A DNA stretch of 38,896 bases from JANMEX01 sp043744175 (GTDB taxonomy: Bacteria > Pseudomonadota > Alphaproteobacteria > Rhizobiales > Rhizobiaceae): the NCBI GenBank assembly GCA_043744175.1, contig JAYTVD010000219.1, positions 1-38,896 on the forward strand, written 5' to 3'. Numbering within the stretch: position 1 is the first letter of the stretch; each line of letters begins with the position of its first letter. The notes under the pieces are model-generated. The model had not been told where the DNA came from. It did no database searches and worked only from the letters and a program-made list of their open reading frames with translations. Positions 23,516-33,005 of the stretch are shown one piece after another. Position numbers and translations under genes: made by a program.

Positions 23516-25843
23516 CTATTTGGCCAAACCTTGATTAGTTCCAAAATCACCCAAAGTGCGGAATGACAAGAAAAATCCGATTGAACGCGTTGGCTTAGAA
23601 ATATTTGTAACACCAGCAACTGTGCTCAAGCTGCGACTTTCAGCATACGTAAGCGAATAGGATGTGCAGCTATCATCATAGCCGAAGCCAATGGTATTAT
23701 TGCTGACATACTTGTTGCGGATATCATAAGTAAGTGAACCGAAAGCGCGCCAGTTTGTCTTAAATTTCACGCTTGCATTGCCGGTCACCTCGTGGCGATC
23801 AACATCAAAGCCATACTTTGGCTGTGCTTGGATATAGGCATAGCGCACGCCAAATGCGAACGGGTCGCCCGCATAACTAAGCTCTGCTTCGCCGCGCCTG
23901 GTTTCAAACGTTTTCTCGTCAAACCGACCGCGGAGCGCAACTGTCAAACCGTTGTTATTGCTAACGCCAGCCATCGCTACATAGTCCGACACCTTAGATT
24001 CAAGCCCGGAGAACGCGCCTACAGCTAACAGGTCAGGCGAGGCGAACGAATTGCGGCCACCCAATTGGTAGGATTGTCCGGCGAGCGCATAGGCACTCCA
24101 TCCATTGCTGAAAGCACCAGAATAGCGCAGGCCAAGGTTCGCCCGTGTTCCACCTTCAACGCGGTCCCAGCCGGAGAACTTATCGCGCTCAAATAGAGTT
24201 GAAGCATCAAACACGAAGCTTTGCGCATCTTCGTTTGGCAATTGCCCTGCATGAGTCTCATTATTGCGCACATAAATCTGCGCAATTGGCTCAAGAATAT
24301 GTGTCGCCGAGGTCGTCGAGAACAGGACAGGCCAGCGCACTTCCATGCCCGCTGTCGCCATGCCTCGCAACGCAGCGGTGCGCGTCAAATCTGCGGTATC
24401 AACTAAGTCGCCATCGCCGCGCAGTGCCAGAAGTGGCGTAATCGACACGCCGCCTTGCGTGATAAACGTGCGCTTCCATTCCGCTTCCGCTGAGAGACGT
24501 TCTGACGAGCCTGAAACGCCGCGAATATTTCCGATGCCGGTCCCGGCAGTTAACTTGTCGATGAGCGAGCGATGAGTGCCGCGCGCATTCATATCAAAAT
24601 TAAACTCACCGCCATAAACCGATTGCGGCGCGGTCCATGAATAGTCGAGACTGCCAACCCAAGGCTGCTTTTCGTTCAGCGCTTTTCCAACCGTCGCTTC
24701 TTGCGCATTGAACTTATAGGCATGCAAATCTAAGTAATTTCGCCCTGAAAGACCGGTCAGATAGACTTCATTTTTTCGGTAGAAATCGGAATATCCATCG
24801 ATTCCATAGGTATAGCCAAAATTCTTGTCAGACTGAACAAGAACATCCCAACCAAACGTCCAGCGCGGATTAATATCAAATTGCCCCTTGGAGCCGATAA
24901 GTCCGCGATTTTTGTGTATAGCATCGACAGATGTGGCCGAAAATTCACTGGTCTTCAGCTGATGAATACCAGCTATCTTTAGTGAATAGCTGCCATTATC
25001 AAATTTCTGGCGGAAATCGACTTCGGCCAATAGGCCTTGCTTTGAATAGATAGTCGGTGACAGCAGCAGATCATAATTCGGCGCTAATGCCACATAGAAT
25101 GGTACAGTTAGCCCATAGCCCAACTGGCTCTTGTAGTGGATGCCAGGAATGAGAAACCCGGTTTTACGCTTAACCGAAGGATCAGCAATTTCAAATGCTG
25201 GCAGCGTCGCAATCGGCATACCAAACAGTTCAAAGCTCGCAGCCTCAAACCGGATGGTCTTCTTCTCGCCATTCCAAATGATTTTGCGCGACTTAATCTG
25301 CCAAATCGGAGCTTTTTCCGGATGCTCCACACATGGCTCGCAAGCAGTATAAACGCCTTGATTAAATATGGTTACGTTGCCGCCTTGGCGTTCGGCACTT
25401 TCGGCAGCAAAGCGCGTGTCGTCGGTAGTTTCAACGCGCAAAGCATTGACAAAACCGTCCTTAAAATCATCAGTGATGTCAATTTTCTCGGCGAAAATCT
25501 GATTGCCGTCTTTTTGTACGATTTGCACATTGCCGGTTGCCAACAGGCGTCCGGTCTTTTGATCGTAGGTGACCTCACGCGCAACGAGCTTATTGCCGTC
25601 ATAATCAATCTGCACTTTACCTTGCGCAGTGATGGTGTCCACATCGCGATTATAGATGAGCTCGTCGGCTTCCAGCAGTAACTTTGCATTTGGGGAAACT
25701 TTGATTGCGCTGCCCAGTGAATCATTGCTCTGTGCCTGTACGCCAGTCAGTGCAGCGAACGCAAAAACGCAGGCGAGCGCAGACGAGGCAGTCAAAGTAA
25801 CCGCCCGGCTGACTGGCTTTTTAAGTGCCCCAGTACCGCTCAA
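23516..25843 (-). CDS. lptD: LPS-assembly protein LptD
   Basis: Outer-membrane beta-barrel that inserts lipopolysaccharide into the outer leaflet. Its 775 residues comprise a signal peptide (about 1-38, ending GVQAQ), an OstA-type N-terminal domain (LEADELIYNRDVDTITAQG, then YDGNKLVAREVTYD) and a long barrel of alternating aromatic strands ending FFLSFRTLGDFG. Cys168 and Cys171 (TACEPC) and a C-terminal Cys726 could form the inter-domain disulphides known in this family. The start is TTG at 25843, directly after the lptG TAG stop. It is supported by a strong AAGGAGGA 7 bases upstream, inside lptG, and gives the signal peptide its basic N-terminus. Confidence 0.95.
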   Translation of the reverse strand: MSGTGALKKPVSRAVTLTASSALACVFAFAALTGVQAQSNDSLGSAIKVSPNAKLLLEADELIYNRDVDTITAQGKVQIDYDGNKLVAREVTYDQKTGRLLATGNVQIVQKDGNQIFAEKIDITDDFKDGFVNALRVETTDDTRFAAESAERQGGNVTIFNQGVYTACEPCVEHPEKAPIWQIKSRKIIWNGEKKTIRFEAASFELFGMPIATLPAFEIADPSVKRKTGFLIPGIHYKSQLGYGLTVPFYVALAPNYDLLLSPTIYSKQGLLAEVDFRQKFDNGSYSLKIAGIHQLKTSEFSATSVDAIHKNRGLIGSKGQFDINPRWTFGWDVLVQSDKNFGYTYGIDGYSDFYRKNEVYLTGLSGRNYLDLHAYKFNAQEATVGKALNEKQPWVGSLDYSWTAPQSVYGGEFNFDMNARGTHRSLIDKLTAGTGIGNIRGVSGSSERLSAEAEWKRTFITQGGVSITPLLALRGDGDLVDTADLTRTAALRGMATAGMEVRWPVLFSTTSATHILEPIAQIYVRNNETHAGQLPNEDAQSFVFDASTLFERDKFSGWDRVEGGTRANLGLRYSGAFSNGWSAYALAGQSYQLGGRNSFASPDLLAVGAFSGLESKVSDYVAMAGVSNNNGLTVALRGRFDEKTFETRRGEAELSYAGDPFAFGVRYAYIQAQPKYGFDVDRHEVTGNASVKFKTNWRAFGSLTYDIRNKYVSNNTIGFGYDDSCTSYSLTYAESRSLSTVAGVTNISKPTRSIGFFLSFRTLGDFGTNQGLAK

Positions 25844-26932
25844 CTAACCGTCCTCCTTGTTCAACAGAAAGGATACCCCGAATAAAAAGGCTAACCCGAC
25901 TGGAAACCAAGCTGCTAATATCGGTGACACAATCCCCGCGCCACCAAATGCCTTGACCAAAACTGTGACGACATAAAGCACGAACCCGGCAAGGATGCCA
26001 CCCACAATCATGGTTGCCGACTGCCCAAAACGCACGAATTTTAGAGTTACGGTTGACGCAATGATAGTCATCACCACCAAAAGTGCGGGCAGGGCCATCA
26101 CAGAGTAGTATTGCACGGCAAAACTATCCGCCTGATAGCCCAGCGCCTGCGCGACGGCAATCTTTTGCGGTAACTCTAAAAAAGGAATCATTTCAGGGTC
26201 TTGCAGACGCTCTTGCACCAGTTCTGGTGTCAAATTAGTGGCTATTTCCATCGTCTTTGGCGCGCTGCTGGGCACTCCTGGACCGGAGACAATTGCCTCA
26301 GTTAAATGCCACGCGCGAGCGCTTAAAGTTGCGCTTTTTGCATCGATTCGGCTGGCAATTGCCTCGTCTTTGCCCATGATAAAGAACACGGGCGAGACCA
26401 AAACCGTGCCGCCCTTAAGCACAGATTTTGCCCCAATAATCACATCACCGTCTGCCTCGCTTTGGCGAATCCAAGGTGATGCCAAGGCCGAAGATGCTGG
26501 CGCAACGCTGGCTCCAAGCGATGCTTGGTACTCCTCGGAAAGTTCAAAAAATCGTGCCGCAAACGGGTTAATGACCAATATTGTCGCGAGCCCGAAGACA
26601 AAAGCACCGAGGCAAATAGGCATCAAAAATTGCCACGCCGAAAGCCCCGCCGCCCGCGCGATTACCAACTCATATTTGCGGTTAAGCTGAACCAGCAAAG
26701 CCATGCTGGCAAACAGGCCAATGAACGGGATTGTCTGCTGCAAAATGCGCAATATCCGCAGTGCCGCAATCGATAGCCCGAGCAGCACGGTATAATTTTC
26801 ATAGCCGGAAAGGCGCGAATTGATCTGCGTAAAATCCGTGATGAATATCAAGGCTGTAATGCCGATCAGAAAATACGACGTCGTAATCAGATAACGGCTG
26901 AAGAAATAGCGTCCGAGTGTCCGTCCAATCAT
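25844..26932 (-). CDS. lptG: LPS export ABC transporter permease LptG
   Basis: Inner-membrane permease that pairs with LptF and the LptB ATPase to extract lipopolysaccharide. The 362-residue protein has the YjgP/YjgQ layout: membrane spans near residues 15-32, 48-65 and 95-120, a periplasmic beta-jellyroll domain (about 135-265), then three C-terminal spans. It is assigned as LptG rather than LptF by being second in the order lptF-lptG-lptD. Its start overlaps lptF by 4 bp, and its last codons carry the lptD Shine-Dalgarno. Confidence 0.92.
   Translation of the reverse strand: MIGRTLGRYFFSRYLITTSYFLIGITALIFITDFTQINSRLSGYENYTVLLGLSIAALRILRILQQTIPFIGLFASMALLVQLNRKYELVIARAAGLSAWQFLMPICLGAFVFGLATILVINPFAARFFELSEEYQASLGASVAPASSALASPWIRQSEADGDVIIGAKSVLKGGTVLVSPVFFIMGKDEAIASRIDAKSATLSARAWHLTEAIVSGPGVPSSAPKTMEIATNLTPELVQERLQDPEMIPFLELPQKIAVAQALGYQADSFAVQYYSVMALPALLVVMTIIASTVTLKFVRFGQSATMIVGGILAGFVLYVVTVLVKAFGGAGIVSPILAAWFPVGLAFLFGVSFLLNKEDG
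25851..25858 (-). promoter_or_regulatory. Strong Shine-Dalgarno that sets the lptD TTG start
   Basis: AAGGAGGA on the minus strand is nearly the full anti-16S sequence and lies 7 bases ahead of the TTG at 25843. It sits within the last codons of lptG, compensating for the weak start codon and coupling the two genes. Confidence 0.75.
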
Positions 26933-28128
26933 GACGCCACCCCTTGTTTGCGCCTTGCGAACCAGATTTTCAAACGGTCCATTTTGTTGCTGAAATTTGC
27001 AACACTATTTTCAAACCAGTCATAAAAGCGTGCAGGCAGCGCAATTGGTTGGTTTTTCACGGACAGCCAAACTGGCAGTAAAATGCCAATTATGGGCACA
27101 GTATAGATGAACGGAACGGCATATTGGCTCTTCTCCGCATAATTTTCCGCCGCCAATCCGAACCAGCGCAAGATAAACGCAAATGCAATCGCATTGAGCA
27201 TCAAAGTCAGTGATGACTGCCGGTGCGAGCGAGCGCCAGCACAGGCGCCTGTCGCAATCAACGCAAAAACAAATGGATAGAGCCATTCAGAAAAGCGCCG
27301 GTGCAACTCTGCGCGGAAGAAAAGCGGCTGCTTTTGAAATGTCTTGTCGTCTGGATCTGGTGACAACAGATAACCCGTCGTTTGATCTTTGGGAAGCAAG
27401 AATGGCTTTGCACCGGCCGCTGTAAACTCCGATAAATCAAAAGCATAAGAAGTAAAGCGGATGATCGAGATTTGGCCGTTTTCGGCGGACTTGCGGTGGA
27501 TTTCGCCATCCTTCATCAAAAGCAGATTGACGCCGTCCTGCTTAACAACAGCCCCTTCACGGGCGTAGTATACCAAGTCAGTCTTTGCATCTCGTGAGTC
27601 CGCAATAAACAATCCGCCGAGCAAGCCGCCAGGCAGGCGCTTTGCAACCTGCATATAAACATTCTTGTCGATTTCCTTGAACGAACCTTCTTGGATGACA
27701 ATAGACAATAGGTCCGCCCGCGCTTCTGCAACCAGATTGCGCGCCGCTTGACGCGAATAGGGCTCAATGAAATTACCGACCACAATCGTGATCAACGCGG
27801 CCAGCGCCGCAACGATGATGATTGGTTTATAAATCACCATTTTCGGCGCGCCCGCCGCGTGGATAACCGGCAGCTCGCTGTCCACGTTCATCGTGTTCAG
27901 AGTTTGCGTGGTACTGACCAAAATAGCAAATGGCATCACGACAGAAACAATCGCCGGAAGCAGCAGCGTCGCCAGAAATAAAAATGAACCGATAGATTGG
28001 CCTGTATTGGTAACCAGATTGACCTTGGTCAGCGCCTGAACAGTCCACACAATTCCTAAAGTGGCCGCAGTTGCGCCCGCTGCTTGTAAAAGCACCCGGC
28101 GCAGAATGTAGCGTTCAAGAACCTTCAT
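26929..28128 (-). CDS. lptF: LPS export ABC transporter permease LptF
   Basis: The partner permease of LptG, 399 residues. Membrane spans are near residues 12-32, 50-75 and 98-120, followed by a periplasmic domain and a C-terminal trio of spans around 285-380. The tail (FYDWFENSVANFSNKMDRLKIW) is basic and cytosolic. It is first of the lptF-lptG-lptD run. A candidate promoter lies about 70 bp upstream, and pepA diverges from the same 240-bp gap. LptB and LptAC are not encoded in this window. Confidence 0.92.
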   Translation of the reverse strand: MKVLERYILRRVLLQAAGATAATLGIVWTVQALTKVNLVTNTGQSIGSFLFLATLLLPAIVSVVMPFAILVSTTQTLNTMNVDSELPVIHAAGAPKMVIYKPIIIVAALAALITIVVGNFIEPYSRQAARNLVAEARADLLSIVIQEGSFKEIDKNVYMQVAKRLPGGLLGGLFIADSRDAKTDLVYYAREGAVVKQDGVNLLLMKDGEIHRKSAENGQISIIRFTSYAFDLSEFTAAGAKPFLLPKDQTTGYLLSPDPDDKTFQKQPLFFRAELHRRFSEWLYPFVFALIATGACAGARSHRQSSLTLMLNAIAFAFILRWFGLAAENYAEKSQYAVPFIYTVPIIGILLPVWLSVKNQPIALPARFYDWFENSVANFSNKMDRLKIWFARRKQGVAS

Positions 28129-28196
28129 GGGCCGTCTTTAATTCCAAATGCTACGCACCAACTAACTCGTGGCACAGGGGGCAGTCATCGAGCCTG

Positions 28197-28225
28197 CTCA
28201 TAACGAAAGCTTAGGCATTGCTCAA
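28197..28225 (-). promoter_or_regulatory. Candidate promoter of the lptF operon
   Basis: On the minus strand TTGAGC (28225-28220) and TATGAG (28202-28197) are spaced by exactly 17 bp, 69 bp from the lptF start. This is a fair sigma-70-type match. Confidence 0.38.
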
Positions 28226-28368
28226 ATCTTAATTGAACTTGGCTAACACCAACCCAACAAACAGGGTTAACAAAAGGCAAACAAGCCGCGCTTTTAAGAC
28301 ATTGCTTGCAAATGCGCTGAAATGTCTGAAAACATCAATCTCAACACTATCCCACAATGGAATCTCTC

Positions 28369-29865
28369 ATGTCTTTGAAGCCAATTATCGCCTTTGCCAA
28401 GCCAAGCAAAATTGCAAGCGGCACGCTCTTTATCCTTTCAACCGAAAAAAATGGCCAAAGCGCGACCGCGCGTGACAATGCAGGTCCCGCGCTGGATCGC
28501 GCCATTGCGTCTGCGGAGTTCAAAGGCAAGCTGGCATCCTCAATTGAAGTGCTTGTCCCTGAAAGCACAGGGCTGGACCGCTTGCATATTGTTGGCACAG
28601 GCGCAGTCGATAAGCTGGATGAAAACGCCTGGCTGAAACTGGGCGGTACTATCGGCTCGAAAATTGGCTCGCTGACATCCGCATCTGTGCTGCTCGATTT
28701 GCCGGGCACCGCCGTTTCTGCTGAAAATACAGCGGATTTCGCGCTCGGACTGCTGCTTCGCGCTTATTCCTTCGATAAATACAAATCTAAGAAGGAAGAC
28801 AAGAAAGACGAGAAGCTCGAGCCAAAGGTTGCTACCAAAGTGACCATTTTGGTCAATGATACTGCGGCCGCCAAGAAGGCATTTGTCGGTCGTGAGGCGG
28901 TCTATCAAGGCGTCGTCAACGCCCGTGATCTGGTCAATGAACCTGCCAATATTCTGGGCACGTTAGAGTTTGCTGCCAAGGCCAAAGAGCTGGAAAAGCT
29001 CGGTGTTGAGGTCGATATTCTCGGCGAAAAGGAAATGAAAAAGCTCGGCATGGGCGCGCTGCTTGGCGTTGCACAAGGCTCCGTGCGCCCACCGCGCATG
29101 GTCATCATGAAATGGAATGGTGGCAAAGGCAAAGCCAAGCCAATCGCATTTATTGGCAAAGGCGTGGTGTTTGATTCGGGCGGCATTTCCATCAAGCCCG
29201 CTGCCGGCATGGAAGATATGAAGGGCGATATGGGCGGCGCGGCTGCCGTCACCGGCCTTATGCATGTGCTCGCCGCGCGCAAAGCTAAAGCCAATGTTAT
29301 TGGCATTATTGGTCTTGTGGAAAACATGGTCGATGCCAACGCCCAGCGCCCCGGCGATATCGTCACTGCTATGTCTGGCACAACAATCGAAGTGCTAAAC
29401 ACCGATGCCGAAGGTCGCTTGGTGCTTGCGGACGCTCTTCATTATTGCCGCACGAAGTTTGAACCCGAGTTCATGGTAAACCTTGCCACGTTGACCGGCG
29501 CTATTCTTGTGGCGCTTGGCAACGCTCATGCAGGGCTGTTTTCCAACAATGATGAATTATCCGCTCGCCTCACCGAAGCGGGTATCGCCACCGGCGAGCG
29601 CCTGTGGCGGATGCCGATGGGTCCGGAGTATGACAAGCTAATAGACTCAACCAACGCCGACGTGAAAAACATCGGTGGCCGCTACGCCGGTTCCATCACA
29701 GCCGCGCAATTCCTGCAACGTTTTGTCGGCGATACCAAATGGGCGCATTTGGATATTGCAGGCACAGCAATGGGTTCGCCATCCAGCGAAATCAACGCTG
29801 GCTGGGCCTCCGGCTACGGTGTGCGCTTGCTCGACCGGTTGGTTTCCAGCCACTATGAGGGCTAA
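28369..29865 (+). CDS. pepA: Leucyl aminopeptidase (M17)
   Basis: Cytosolic di-metal exopeptidase. From ATG 28369 it is 498 residues; this start has GGAA 8 bases upstream, whereas the ATG four codons earlier has no Shine-Dalgarno. The two-metal site is complete: Lys264, Asp269, Asp287, Asp346 and Glu348, with catalytic Lys276 and Arg350 in NTDAEGRL. The N-terminal domain contains a Lys/Asp/Glu-rich charged linker (about residues 137-153). It is followed at 3 bp by holC, as in many proteobacteria. Confidence 0.95.
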   Translation: MSLKPIIAFAKPSKIASGTLFILSTEKNGQSATARDNAGPALDRAIASAEFKGKLASSIEVLVPESTGLDRLHIVGTGAVDKLDENAWLKLGGTIGSKIGSLTSASVLLDLPGTAVSAENTADFALGLLLRAYSFDKYKSKKEDKKDEKLEPKVATKVTILVNDTAAAKKAFVGREAVYQGVVNARDLVNEPANILGTLEFAAKAKELEKLGVEVDILGEKEMKKLGMGALLGVAQGSVRPPRMVIMKWNGGKGKAKPIAFIGKGVVFDSGGISIKPAAGMEDMKGDMGGAAAVTGLMHVLAARKAKANVIGIIGLVENMVDANAQRPGDIVTAMSGTTIEVLNTDAEGRLVLADALHYCRTKFEPEFMVNLATLTGAILVALGNAHAGLFSNNDELSARLTEAGIATGERLWRMPMGPEYDKLIDSTNADVKNIGGRYAGSITAAQFLQRFVGDTKWAHLDIAGTAMGSPSSEINAGWASGYGVRLLDRLVSSHYEG

Positions 29866-29868
29866 CGC

Positions 29869-30318
29869 TTGACCGAAGTCCTGTTCTATCACCTCACAGA
29901 ATCCAAACTGGAAGACGCGCTGCCGGGCCTGCTTGAGCGCTCGGTCGCGCGTGGTTGGAATGTTGTGGTGCAGACCGGAACCGAAGAGCGCCGCGATGCG
30001 CTCGATGCGCATTTGTGGACCTATACCGACGAAAGCTTCCTCGCTCACGGCTGCGATCATGAGGAACATGCCGCGCAAACGCCGATTGTGCTGACCACCA
30101 GCCCCGAAAACATCAATGCTGCGCAAATCCGTTTCCATGTCGATGGCGCTGTGCCACCGCCACTCGATGGTTACGAGCGCAGCATCTTTATGTTTGATGG
30201 TCATGATGAAACTCAGGTCGAAGACGCCCGTGCGCAATGGAAAGCCCTCAAGGCCGCCGGACACCAACTAACTTATTGGCAGCAAAATGCTGATAAGCGC
30301 TGGGAGAAAAAAGCGTGA
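29869..30318 (+). CDS. holC: DNA polymerase III chi subunit
   Basis: Accessory subunit of the clamp loader, linking it to single-strand DNA-binding protein. The 149-residue protein has the family N-terminus TEVLFYHLTESKLEDALPGLLE, then LWTYTDESFLAHG and the FMFDGHDE region. The only good start is TTG at 29869, which has GAGGG 7 bases upstream overlapping the pepA end, so translation is probably coupled to pepA. The holD partner is not in the window, as is usual for alphaproteobacteria. Confidence 0.92.
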   Translation: MTEVLFYHLTESKLEDALPGLLERSVARGWNVVVQTGTEERRDALDAHLWTYTDESFLAHGCDHEEHAAQTPIVLTTSPENINAAQIRFHVDGAVPPPLDGYERSIFMFDGHDETQVEDARAQWKALKAAGHQLTYWQQNADKRWEKKA

Positions 30319-30356
30319 GCGCGTTTCCCTGTTCACATATCGAAAGGCACTAAATC

Positions 30357-30959
30357 TTGCGTGGCATTTTTCTCTTAATGATATTGGCAGGAATTGGGCT
30401 TGGCGCTGCCTATCCTTGGTATATTCACAATCGCTCTGGAAACGACATCGGTACCTATCGCGTTTTCCAAAGACCCGGCAACTTCAGACCCGTTGACGTC
30501 ATACTAACACCGGATGAAGCGCCGGTACGAGTGTTCGTCGATATGATGCCGATAATGCAAAACTATCCAGATGGCGCACAGTCCTTATTGCATCTGACAG
30601 CCACTACTTCTGGCAACACTGTTATGGATGCAAATTTGAATTTTGCAGCTGGCATTGCAGACGGGCGCGGGTTGCAACGTTCAGAAAAAATATTCCGCGA
30701 TACCGCTGGCGAGATCACAGAAATTACGGCTGGACAATATCACTTTATGCTTGAGCGTGGGGGCTTTGAAGGTCTCTCGCTAAAGACAGTGGATCTGGTG
30801 CTTAAGGGAAATGTTGAAGAGGTAGATCCGCGCGCCGTGCCCGCAGGTATCGGCCTCTTTGCAATTGGCCTTTTGGGCATGATCCGATCGCGACGCAAGT
30901 CGTCTACCGATGAAGAAGCCGCTGCCGTAAAACCAAAATGGGGCAGGGACGCAGGCTAG
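30357..30959 (+). CDS. Unrecognised membrane-anchored protein with hydrophobic segments at both ends
   Basis: I do not recognise this 200-residue protein. Residues 1-22 form a hydrophobic segment (signal anchor or signal peptide). Residues 25-160 are hydrophilic and beta-rich, with IGTYRVFQRPGNFRPVDV and VRVFVDMMPI. A second span at about 162-176 (VPAGIGLFAIGLLGMI) is followed by RSRRKS and an 18-residue charged tail. The start is TTG at 30357 with AAAGG 9 bases upstream; an internal ATG at residue 8 would shorten the first hydrophobic segment. It lies 38 bp after holC in the same direction. It probably sits in the inner membrane with a periplasmic domain. Confidence 0.7.
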   Translation: MRGIFLLMILAGIGLGAAYPWYIHNRSGNDIGTYRVFQRPGNFRPVDVILTPDEAPVRVFVDMMPIMQNYPDGAQSLLHLTATTSGNTVMDANLNFAAGIADGRGLQRSEKIFRDTAGEITEITAGQYHFMLERGGFEGLSLKTVDLVLKGNVEEVDPRAVPAGIGLFAIGLLGMIRSRRKSSTDEEAAAVKPKWGRDAG

Positions 30960-31064
30960 TTTTGCCTCGATCGGGTGTCGTGCATCGCTCGTATCGATTC
31001 CGAGCGTGCGCCGTATCCACTTCGTGCGATCTCTGGGCGTTTCACGACCACTTCCCGACCGCTT

Positions 31065-32945
31065 TTAAGCGTTCATTTTGGCTTCGTATTCTTCGGATAA
31101 TTTCAGCCAGTTTTCTTCCGCCAACGCTTTTTGATTTTGCGCGTCCGTACGCTCTTTGCCAAGTTGCATCATCTTCGCGGCGTCCAAACCGGGCTTAGCC
31201 AAAGAGACCTCAATCAGCTCAACGGCGCGATGGTGCTTATCAATCATGCCCTCGGCGTCCTTCACCTTTTTTGCCAGCGGCGCATAGTCAATCCGGCGCT
31301 GCGCCGCAAGTTTGCGCGCATCCGCCTTGTTCAACTTCGGCTGCTCGCGCTTGTCGCGTTGACCTTGCGTTCCGGAGATTTCTCCCGACAGGATCATCGC
31401 CTTATAGTCATCCAAATCGCCGTCGAAATTCTCGACCCCGCCACTGCGCACCAACCACAACCTGTCCACAGTCGCTTCAACCAAATGGCGATCATGGGAG
31501 ATCAATATCACAGCGCCGGGAAACTCATTGAGCGCTTCCACCAGTGCCTCACGGCTATCAATATCCAAATGGTTGGTTGGCTCATCGAGAATGAGCAAAT
31601 TAGGGCCATCAAACGCAGCTAAGCCCATCAAAAGCCGCGCTTTTTCACCGCCGGATAAGTCCTTGGCCGGGGTGTTCATCTTGGCCGTTGCCAGTCCCAT
31701 GGCCGCCACTTTGGCACGCACTTTTGCTTCCGGTGCGTCGCCCATCAGCTTGCGCACATGGTCCACAGCATTGTCTTCCGGTATCAAATCATCCATCTGA
31801 TGTTGGGCAAAAAATGCAACCTTAAGTCCCGGCGCTGTCGTCGAAGTGCCACCAAATGGCGCCAGTCTCTTGGCAATTAATTTGGCAAACGTGGACTTGC
31901 CATTACCGTTCGAACCAAGCAAAGCAATGCGGTCATCATGGTCAATGCGCAGGTCCAGCTTGCGCAAAATCGGATGGGCTTTGTCATATCCCGTCGAGGT
32001 ATCATAAAGCGCAATAATCGGCGATGCAGCCTCTTTTACCGGCTCCGGAAAGCGGAAAGGTGTAGCGCTGGTTTCCGTCAGCATGGCTATTGGCTGCAAC
32101 TTTTCCAGCGCCTTTATACGCGATTGCGCCTGCCGCGCCTTTGAAGCCTTGGCCTTAAACCGCGCCACAAACGCTTCCATATGCTTACGATGCGCATCCT
32201 GCTTCACAACAGATTTGTTATGAAGCGTCATATTTTCAGCACGTTGCCGCTCAAATTGGTCGTAACCACCCTTGTATAAGGTTAGCTTTTGATTTTCCAA
32301 ATGAACAATAGAATTAACGGCCTTATTCAGAAGGTCTCGATCATGGCTAATCATCAAAACTGTATGCGGATATTTAGCCACATAGGTTTCTAACCACAAC
32401 GTTCCTTCCAAATCGAGATAGTTTGTTGGCTCATCGAGAAGTAATAGATCAGGCTCGGCAAACAGAACCGCCGCCAGCGCCACGCGCATACGCCACCCGC
32501 CGGAGAAACTGGAGGCAGGGCGCAACTGCGCTTCGGCATCAAAACCAAGTCCGGAGAGAATGGCACCAGCTCGGGATTCCGCAGAATAAGCATCTATATC
32601 CGACAAGCGAATATAGATTTCCGAGATGCGATTAGGATCTGTTGCGGTCTCCGCCTCAGCCATAAGCGCCGAGCGCTCAGTGTCCGCCTCCAGCACAATT
32701 TCCAAAAGCGACTGCTCAGTCGCCGGTGCTTCCTGCGCCACTTGGCCAATTTTCAAACCGCGCGGCAGCGATGTCGAACCGGTTTCCGAGGCCAAATCTC
32801 CGGTAATTGCCTTAAATAGCGTAGTTTTGCCCGTGCCATTGCGCCCGACAAGTCCGGCGTGCGTGCCTTCTGGAAGCGTTAGATTTGCGTGATCGAGCAA
32901 AAGCCTGCCCGCGATCCGCAGCGAAAGATCGGTAATTTGTAACAT
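31065..32945 (-). CDS. ABC-F family ATP-binding protein
   Basis: A soluble twin-ABC ATPase without membrane spans, of the family that acts on ribosomes (Uup, EttA and YheS type). Its 626 residues carry Walker A at 34-42 (GRNGTGKTT) and 344-351, signature SFSGGW and LSGGE (about 146-151 and 430-434), and DEPTN at 171-175 and 454-458. The interdomain linker lies around residues 235-300. The C-terminal extension (about 545-626) is charged and coiled-coil-like, as in Uup/YheS-like members. The exact subgroup is uncertain and antibiotic resistance should not be assumed. It converges with the unrecognised membrane-anchored gene upstream. Confidence 0.93.
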   Translation of the reverse strand: MLQITDLSLRIAGRLLLDHANLTLPEGTHAGLVGRNGTGKTTLFKAITGDLASETGSTSLPRGLKIGQVAQEAPATEQSLLEIVLEADTERSALMAEAETATDPNRISEIYIRLSDIDAYSAESRAGAILSGLGFDAEAQLRPASSFSGGWRMRVALAAVLFAEPDLLLLDEPTNYLDLEGTLWLETYVAKYPHTVLMISHDRDLLNKAVNSIVHLENQKLTLYKGGYDQFERQRAENMTLHNKSVVKQDAHRKHMEAFVARFKAKASKARQAQSRIKALEKLQPIAMLTETSATPFRFPEPVKEAASPIIALYDTSTGYDKAHPILRKLDLRIDHDDRIALLGSNGNGKSTFAKLIAKRLAPFGGTSTTAPGLKVAFFAQHQMDDLIPEDNAVDHVRKLMGDAPEAKVRAKVAAMGLATAKMNTPAKDLSGGEKARLLMGLAAFDGPNLLILDEPTNHLDIDSREALVEALNEFPGAVILISHDRHLVEATVDRLWLVRSGGVENFDGDLDDYKAMILSGEISGTQGQRDKREQPKLNKADARKLAAQRRIDYAPLAKKVKDAEGMIDKHHRAVELIEVSLAKPGLDAAKMMQLGKERTDAQNQKALAEENWLKLSEEYEAKMNA

Positions 32946-33005
32946 GCGCGGCTTTTGGCTGACAGGCGTGTGTTTTGCAAGGGAAACCTCGCTAATATGC
33001 CCAAA

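Noticed and set aside
29647..30267. Open frame of about 200 codons on the minus strand across pepA and holC
   Set aside because: It runs antisense through two well-supported genes and has no family features.
30986..31006. Hairpin CGCTCG-N9-CGAGCG between the unrecognised membrane-protein gene and the ABC-F gene
   Set aside because: The loop is large and no U-tract follows on either strand, so it is not a convincing terminator.
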